The position numbers were made by a program, and so were the translations under genes. From SAR324 cluster bacterium (GTDB taxonomy: Bacteria; SAR324; JACQKK01): a stretch of 7,037 bases of DNA. The stretch's first letter is position 1. Each line of letters begins with the position of its first letter. The notes under the pieces were generated by a model that was given only the letters and a program-made list of their open reading frames with translations, made no database searches and was not told where the DNA came from. The stretch lies in the NCBI GenBank assembly GCA_022572825.1, contig JACZVE010000166.1, forward strand, positions 1 to 7,037, given 5' to 3'. This document shows, one piece after another, positions 3,516 through 7,037 of the stretch.

Positions 3516-6386
3516 ATGAATACGGAACTGGTTAAACACGTCGAAAAGCTCTCCGAAGTGAGCGCGAACGCACGGACTGGCGATATCGCTTCCATGGCAA
3601 CGCTGCTCGATCAGTTCGAAACGTTGCGCCAGTTCGCCGAGATCCACCGGATTCCCGACCTCGGCCAGCCCGCGGAGGCGTTAGGGGAGTGCATCAAGCG
3701 CATCATCATGCAGGAAGCGGAAGACCCCGAGGGCGACATGCAAATCCTCAGGGATGCGGTGGCCGTGATACAATCCAGCGTATCCAGCGATGATTTGCCC
3801 CCCCGCGAAGCATACCCGGCAGGACTGCGATGGCCCGAGCGGGCCGCTGGCGAACCGGCCCCGGACAGCGCGACCGACGAGGAGGTGCGCGAGGGAGCCG
3901 AAGTTGGAGCGCAACCGGAGGCGGCTCCGCCGACGCCACAGGACGCGGTAGCCGACAGCGCCGGCAGCGAGGACGGCTTCTCCCTCAGCGACCTGCCGAG
4001 CGACGCTGTCGGGGGCCAGGAAGGCGCATTCGCGGCCGATGAGGAACTGATGGGGGAGTACCTGACGGAACAGCGTGGCCGATTGGAGGAAATCGAAGGG
4101 CATCTCCTTACACTGGAGCGGGAATTTTCGGACGCAGCGCTGGGAGACCTGCGGCGCGCCCTGCACACCATCAAGGGTGACTCCGGCTTTCTCGGGCTGT
4201 CACATGTGGTGCAGATCAGCCATGCCGCAGAGGAATATCTGGAACAGGCCGTTTATCCCTACGATCTGGAATATCTGTTCGCCGTCAAGGATTGGTTGAG
4301 CCGGGCATTTGAAGATCTGGCGGCGACAGGTCAGCTGGCGCCTTCCACGCAAGCAGGCTTCCGCAGTCTGGTATCCTTGCTCGATGCGGAGCAATCCGCG
4401 GCCGCTGCACCAGAGCCGTCGGCGATTGAGCAGGGGCAGGAAGAGCCGGCCGGGCAAGAGCAGGCTGCCGCGCAGGAACCTCCCGCCGCCGCTCCTACCC
4501 AAGCGCAACCGAGTGCCGCGGAGCCGGGTGCGCAGCCTGGGAGGGTGCAGCTTACCGCGGATGAATCCATCCTGGTCGACTTTATCTCCGAGTCCAAAGA
4601 GCATCTCGAGCATGCCTCTGCGGAGCTGCTTTCCTTGGAAAGCGATCCCGAGAGCGAGGAGGCCGTCAACTCCGTATTCCGCGCCTTTCACACCGTGAAA
4701 GGAATTGCGGGATTCCTCGACCTCGATGAAATTGCCAAGCTGGCTCACGACACGGAGAACCTGCTGGATCAGGTGCGGCGACATGAGCTGATACTGACAC
4801 CGGCGGTGGTGGATATTGTGTTCGAGGCGCTGGATTGGATGACGCGCCTGATCGGCAACGTCAGCAAGGCTCTCCAATCCGATGGCATGGTTTCTGCCGA
4901 GCCGGAGCTCGACCCATTCCTGAGCCGTATCAAAGCGGCCCAGGAAGGCAAACTGGAGACACCTGCGCAGGCGGCTAAGCCGGGTGCAAGATTGGGCGAT
5001 ATTCTGGTGGATTCCGGCGCGGTGGGCAAACAGGAGCTGGAAGAGGCCATCGACGAGGCCGCCGCAACCGAGCCCGATAAGAAACTGGGCGAAGTGCTGC
5101 TGGACAAGAAACTGGTTGCTCCCGGCACAATCCATAACGCCCTCAAGCAACAGCAATCCGATCAGACCGCGGCCCCGCACAAGGCCGTGAAGCTGAAAGA
5201 AACGCTGCGCGTGGATTACGACCGGCTGGAAAACATGATCAACACCGTTGGCGAATTAGTGCTGGCCGAGTCTATGATCAGCCAGGATGAGTGCATCCTG
5301 CAAATCCATTCGGAAACGCTGGACAAAAAGCTCTATAATCTGCGCCAAGTGAGCAGGCAGCTACAGGAAATGGGCACGACCATCCGGATGGTGCCCATTT
5401 CCGGGACGTACCAGAAGATGGCGCGCCTGGTGCGCGATCTTTCGCGCAAATCAGGCAAACCCGTGAACTTCGTCAGCTCCGGCGATGAAACCGAGCTGGA
5501 TCGGGCCTATGTTGACCTCATCGGCGATCCCCTGGTGCACATGATTCGCAACGCGGTCGATCACGGCATCGAATCCCCGCAGCAGCGCAAAAAACTGGGC
5601 AAGCCCGAACAAGGCACCATCGCACTGCGGGCCTTTCACGAGGGTGGCAATATACACCTGGAAGTGCAGGACGATGGACAAGGTCTGGATGCTGAACTCA
5701 TCTTCAACAAAGCGGTAGAGAAGGAATTGGTTGCACGGGATGAAAAGCTGACCGACCAGGAGATCTATCAGATGATCTTTCTGCCTGGATTCTCGACTGC
5801 CAGTTCGGTCACCGAAGTGTCCGGCCGCGGCGTGGGGATGGATGTGGTGCGCCGGAATATCGACGAGTTGCGCGGCCAGGTTCAGATCGCGTCCGAACGC
5901 GGCAAGGGCACCACCTTCAAGATCATCCTGCCACTCACCCTGGCGCTGATTGACGGCATGTTGGTGAAAGTCGGCCAGGAACGCTTCATATTCCCCGTGC
6001 TATCGGTCGTGGAATCGACCCGGCCCACCGCCAACATGATTAATACGGTGATCGGACAAGGAGAAATGATAAGCCTCCGCAATCGCCAACTACCTTTGTA
6101 TTGGTTGCATCGACTCTTCCAGATACCCGATGCCAAGGAAGATATTACGGAGGCACTGGTCGTAGTGGTGGAAAACAATGGACGTCAGGTGGGAATCGCG
6201 GTGGACGATCTTATCGGGATCCAGCAAACGGTAATCAAGAACCTGGGCAGTGGAATGTCCCAATCCAATGGCCTGTCAGGCGGTACGATCATGGCGGACG
6301 GAAGGGTGGGGTTGATTGTCGATATCGCGGGCTTGATCAATCTGGCGCGAAACCGAAAACCGTTGGGAGCCGATGCTGCGATCTGA
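3516..6386 (+). CDS. cheA: Chemotaxis histidine kinase CheA with two HPt domains and a tandem LG-repeat insert
   Basis: CheA autophosphorylates on an HPt histidine and passes phosphate to response regulators, controlled by receptors through CheW. The order in 956 residues is: an N-terminal helical segment without an HPt histidine motif (1-90); an acidic Ala/Pro/Glu linker (92-172); HPt1 (about 173-290, His217 in HTIKGD); an Ala/Gln/Pro linker (295-345); HPt2 (about 347-458, His392 in HTVKG); a tandem LG-repeat segment (492-546); a P3 dimerisation helix pair (about 560-630); and a P4 kinase domain with N box HMIRNAVDHG (675-684), G1 DDGQG (719-723), F box FLPGFST (755-761) and G2 GRGVGMD (770-776). 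A CheW-like P5 domain (about 809-949) ends the protein. All ATP-binding boxes are intact. No P2 regulator-docking domain is evident and no receiver is fused. The start is uncertain: the ATG at 3516 begins a natural-looking helix but has no Shine-Dalgarno, and TTG 3468 would add 16 residues. cheW follows after 103 bp. Confidence 0.95.
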   Translation: MNTELVKHVEKLSEVSANARTGDIASMATLLDQFETLRQFAEIHRIPDLGQPAEALGECIKRIIMQEAEDPEGDMQILRDAVAVIQSSVSSDDLPPREAYPAGLRWPERAAGEPAPDSATDEEVREGAEVGAQPEAAPPTPQDAVADSAGSEDGFSLSDLPSDAVGGQEGAFAADEELMGEYLTEQRGRLEEIEGHLLTLEREFSDAALGDLRRALHTIKGDSGFLGLSHVVQISHAAEEYLEQAVYPYDLEYLFAVKDWLSRAFEDLAATGQLAPSTQAGFRSLVSLLDAEQSAAAAPEPSAIEQGQEEPAGQEQAAAQEPPAAAPTQAQPSAAEPGAQPGRVQLTADESILVDFISESKEHLEHASAELLSLESDPESEEAVNSVFRAFHTVKGIAGFLDLDEIAKLAHDTENLLDQVRRHELILTPAVVDIVFEALDWMTRLIGNVSKALQSDGMVSAEPELDPFLSRIKAAQEGKLETPAQAAKPGARLGDILVDSGAVGKQELEEAIDEAAATEPDKKLGEVLLDKKLVAPGTIHNALKQQQSDQTAAPHKAVKLKETLRVDYDRLENMINTVGELVLAESMISQDECILQIHSETLDKKLYNLRQVSRQLQEMGTTIRMVPISGTYQKMARLVRDLSRKSGKPVNFVSSGDETELDRAYVDLIGDPLVHMIRNAVDHGIESPQQRKKLGKPEQGTIALRAFHEGGNIHLEVQDDGQGLDAELIFNKAVEKELVARDEKLTDQEIYQMIFLPGFSTASSVTEVSGRGVGMDVVRRNIDELRGQVQIASERGKGTTFKIILPLTLALIDGMLVKVGQERFIFPVLSVVESTRPTANMINTVIGQGEMISLRNRQLPLYWLHRLFQIPDAKEDITEALVVVVENNGRQVGIAVDDLIGIQQTVIKNLGSGMSQSNGLSGGTIMADGRVGLIVDIAGLINLARNRKPLGADAAI
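4989..5153 (+). other. MshEN-like tandem LG-repeat segment inside CheA
   Basis: This encodes residues 492-546, between HPt2 and the dimerisation domain. Two similar halves are visible. The first begins RLGDILVDSGAV with Leu508 and Ile512 at the later conserved hydrophobic positions. The second begins KLGEVLLDKKLV and ends ALKQQ. The spacing resembles the bipartite 24-residue motif of the MshEN (T2SSE N-terminal) cyclic-di-GMP-binding domain. Deviations from that motif: Arg to Lys and Gly to Lys in the second half, Gln to Ala at the end of the first, and a 7-residue rather than 5-residue spacer. The resemblance is seen in the sequence; ligand binding is inference and may well be lost. Confidence 0.45.
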
Positions 6387-6387
6387 C

Positions 6388-6421
6388 ATATAAACCAAAC
6401 GCCGCAGTCGTACGTTTATAT
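6388..6421 (+). repeat. AT-rich inverted repeat between cheA and cheW
   Basis: ATATAAAC (6388-6395) and GTTTATAT (6414-6421) are exact reverse complements separated by 18 bp, starting one base after the cheA stop codon. The arms are AT-only except for one pair and the loop is long, so it is a poor terminator. It could be an operator or promoter region: TATATAAAT at 6417-6425 is -10-like, without a clear -35. It could also be a weak RNA structure tuning cheW expression. Confidence 0.45.
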
Positions 6422-6476
6422 AAATTGAGACCATGCCATTCCCCGGAGTGGCGAATTGCAATGGGAAATACCAGCC

Positions 6477-6483
6477 AAGGTGG
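6477..6483 (+). promoter_or_regulatory. Shine-Dalgarno-like AAGGTGG of cheW
   Basis: AAGGTGG ends 6 nt before the ATG at 6490. It favours this start over the in-frame ATG at 6433, which has no such site and would add 19 residues lacking family similarity. Confidence 0.5.
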
Positions 6484-6489
6484 GATTAC

Positions 6490-7014
6490 ATGACGGAATT
6501 ACGGAAAGAAGAGCAGACGGAGTATCGGGCTGAACTGGCTCATTTGGCCGGCAAATACCTGACGTTCAAGCTTGCGGAAGAGGAGTACGGCCTGGAAATC
6601 ATCAAAGTGCAGGAAATCATCGGCCTGATGCCGATCACCAAGGTACCGCGCGTGCCGGATTACATGCGGGGGGTAATAAACCTGCGCGGACGCATCATTC
6701 CCACCGTCGACCTACGGGCAAAGTTCGGCCTGGAGGAGGTGGAGGATACGGAAAGAACGTGCATCATCGTCGTCGAGGTAGCGTCGAGCACGGGTAAGAT
6801 GAACGTGGGCACAATCGTCGATCAGGTGGCCGAGGTGCTGGATATCGCGCCCGACGAGGTCAACCAGACGCCCGAGTTTGGGACGCGCTTGCAGACTGAT
6901 TTCATATTGGGCGTGGGCATCGTAAAAGGGTCCGTGAAGATTTTGCTGGATATCGACGCGGTACTGACCACCGAGGAAGTCCAGACCGTGGGAACCGTCG
7001 CCGAAAATCAGTAG
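6490..7014 (+). CDS. cheW: Chemotaxis coupling protein CheW
   Basis: This 174-residue protein consists of one CheW domain (about residues 20-162) with a short charged N-terminal tail. CheW joins chemoreceptor tips to the P5 domain of CheA, building the cytoplasmic face of the sensory array. Diagnostic segments are KYLTFKLAEEEYGLEI (22-37), VPRVPDYMRGVINLRGRIIPTVDLR (52-76, first and last residues given by position), FILGVGIVKG (138-147) and ILLDIDAVL (151-159). Arg66 in NLRGR corresponds to the conserved arginine linked to receptor coupling in the family. Length and domain layout are normal and nothing is truncated; the stop TAG is at 7012-7014. The gene lies 103 bp after cheA on the same strand, so the two probably share an operon and their products a complex, although the gap leaves room for separate control. 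Confidence 0.95.
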   Translation: MTELRKEEQTEYRAELAHLAGKYLTFKLAEEEYGLEIIKVQEIIGLMPITKVPRVPDYMRGVINLRGRIIPTVDLRAKFGLEEVEDTERTCIIVVEVASSTGKMNVGTIVDQVAEVLDIAPDEVNQTPEFGTRLQTDFILGVGIVKGSVKILLDIDAVLTTEEVQTVGTVAENQ

Positions 7015-7037
7015 CAGCCGCCGCTGCTGCCGCGGGC

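Noticed and set aside
3500..3535. 11-codon upstream open frame overlapping the cheA start
   Set aside because: It has no Shine-Dalgarno and its His-rich content gives no sign of selection; it is mentioned only in the start-site finding.
2927..3595. 222-residue minus-strand open frame in the divergent region
   Set aside because: Its translation is Arg/Ser/Pro-rich without domains, contains repeats arising from the TACTCCAGAC units, and overlaps the cheA start.
4200..5180. 326-residue minus-strand open frame inside cheA
   Set aside because: It lies antisense to well-defined CheA domains, has no ribosome site or motif, and its Leu/Arg/Gly-rich composition is that of an antisense shadow.

Overview
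The window comes from a GC-rich bacterium (roughly 60 % G+C by eye). Its strong Shine-Dalgarno sequences and its CheA/CheW pair indicate a bacterium with a chemosensory system. The phylum cannot be fixed from the sequence. The multi-HPt CheA and the repeat-laden, loosely packed intergenic regions would fit Planctomycetota or some Proteobacteria, but that is a guess.

Layout: (1) Bases 1-495 hold the probable last 23 codons of a plus-strand gene (stop at 71-73), then a gene-free stretch rich in GC-rich palindromes. (2) A minus-strand block carries two complete genes. A 3-hydroxyisobutyrate dehydrogenase-family oxidoreductase (1698-2600) is read first, and after 296 bp comes an HtrA/DegP-like S1C protease with one PDZ domain and no export signal (496-1401). 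(3) A 915-bp divergent intergenic region (2601-3515) contains a three-copy 16-bp tandem repeat, an AT-rich island framed by 11-bp direct repeats, a 15-bp-spaced repeat and several palindromes. (4) A plus-strand chemosensory block carries a 956-residue CheA (3516-6386) and a 174-residue CheW (6490-7014). They are separated by 103 bp that contain an AT-rich inverted repeat.

CheA would autophosphorylate under the control of receptors docked through CheW, so the two plus-strand genes form the core of one signalling complex. Receptors, CheY, CheB and CheR are not in the window and may follow downstream. The protease and the oxidoreductase have no evident functional link to chemosensing or to each other.

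Nothing here is clearly a wholly new system. The most interesting feature is in CheA. It has two phosphorylatable HPt domains, an extra N-terminal helical segment, no recognisable P2 domain, and a tandem 'LG' repeat just before the dimerisation domain that resembles a degenerate MshEN (cyclic-di-GMP-binding) motif.
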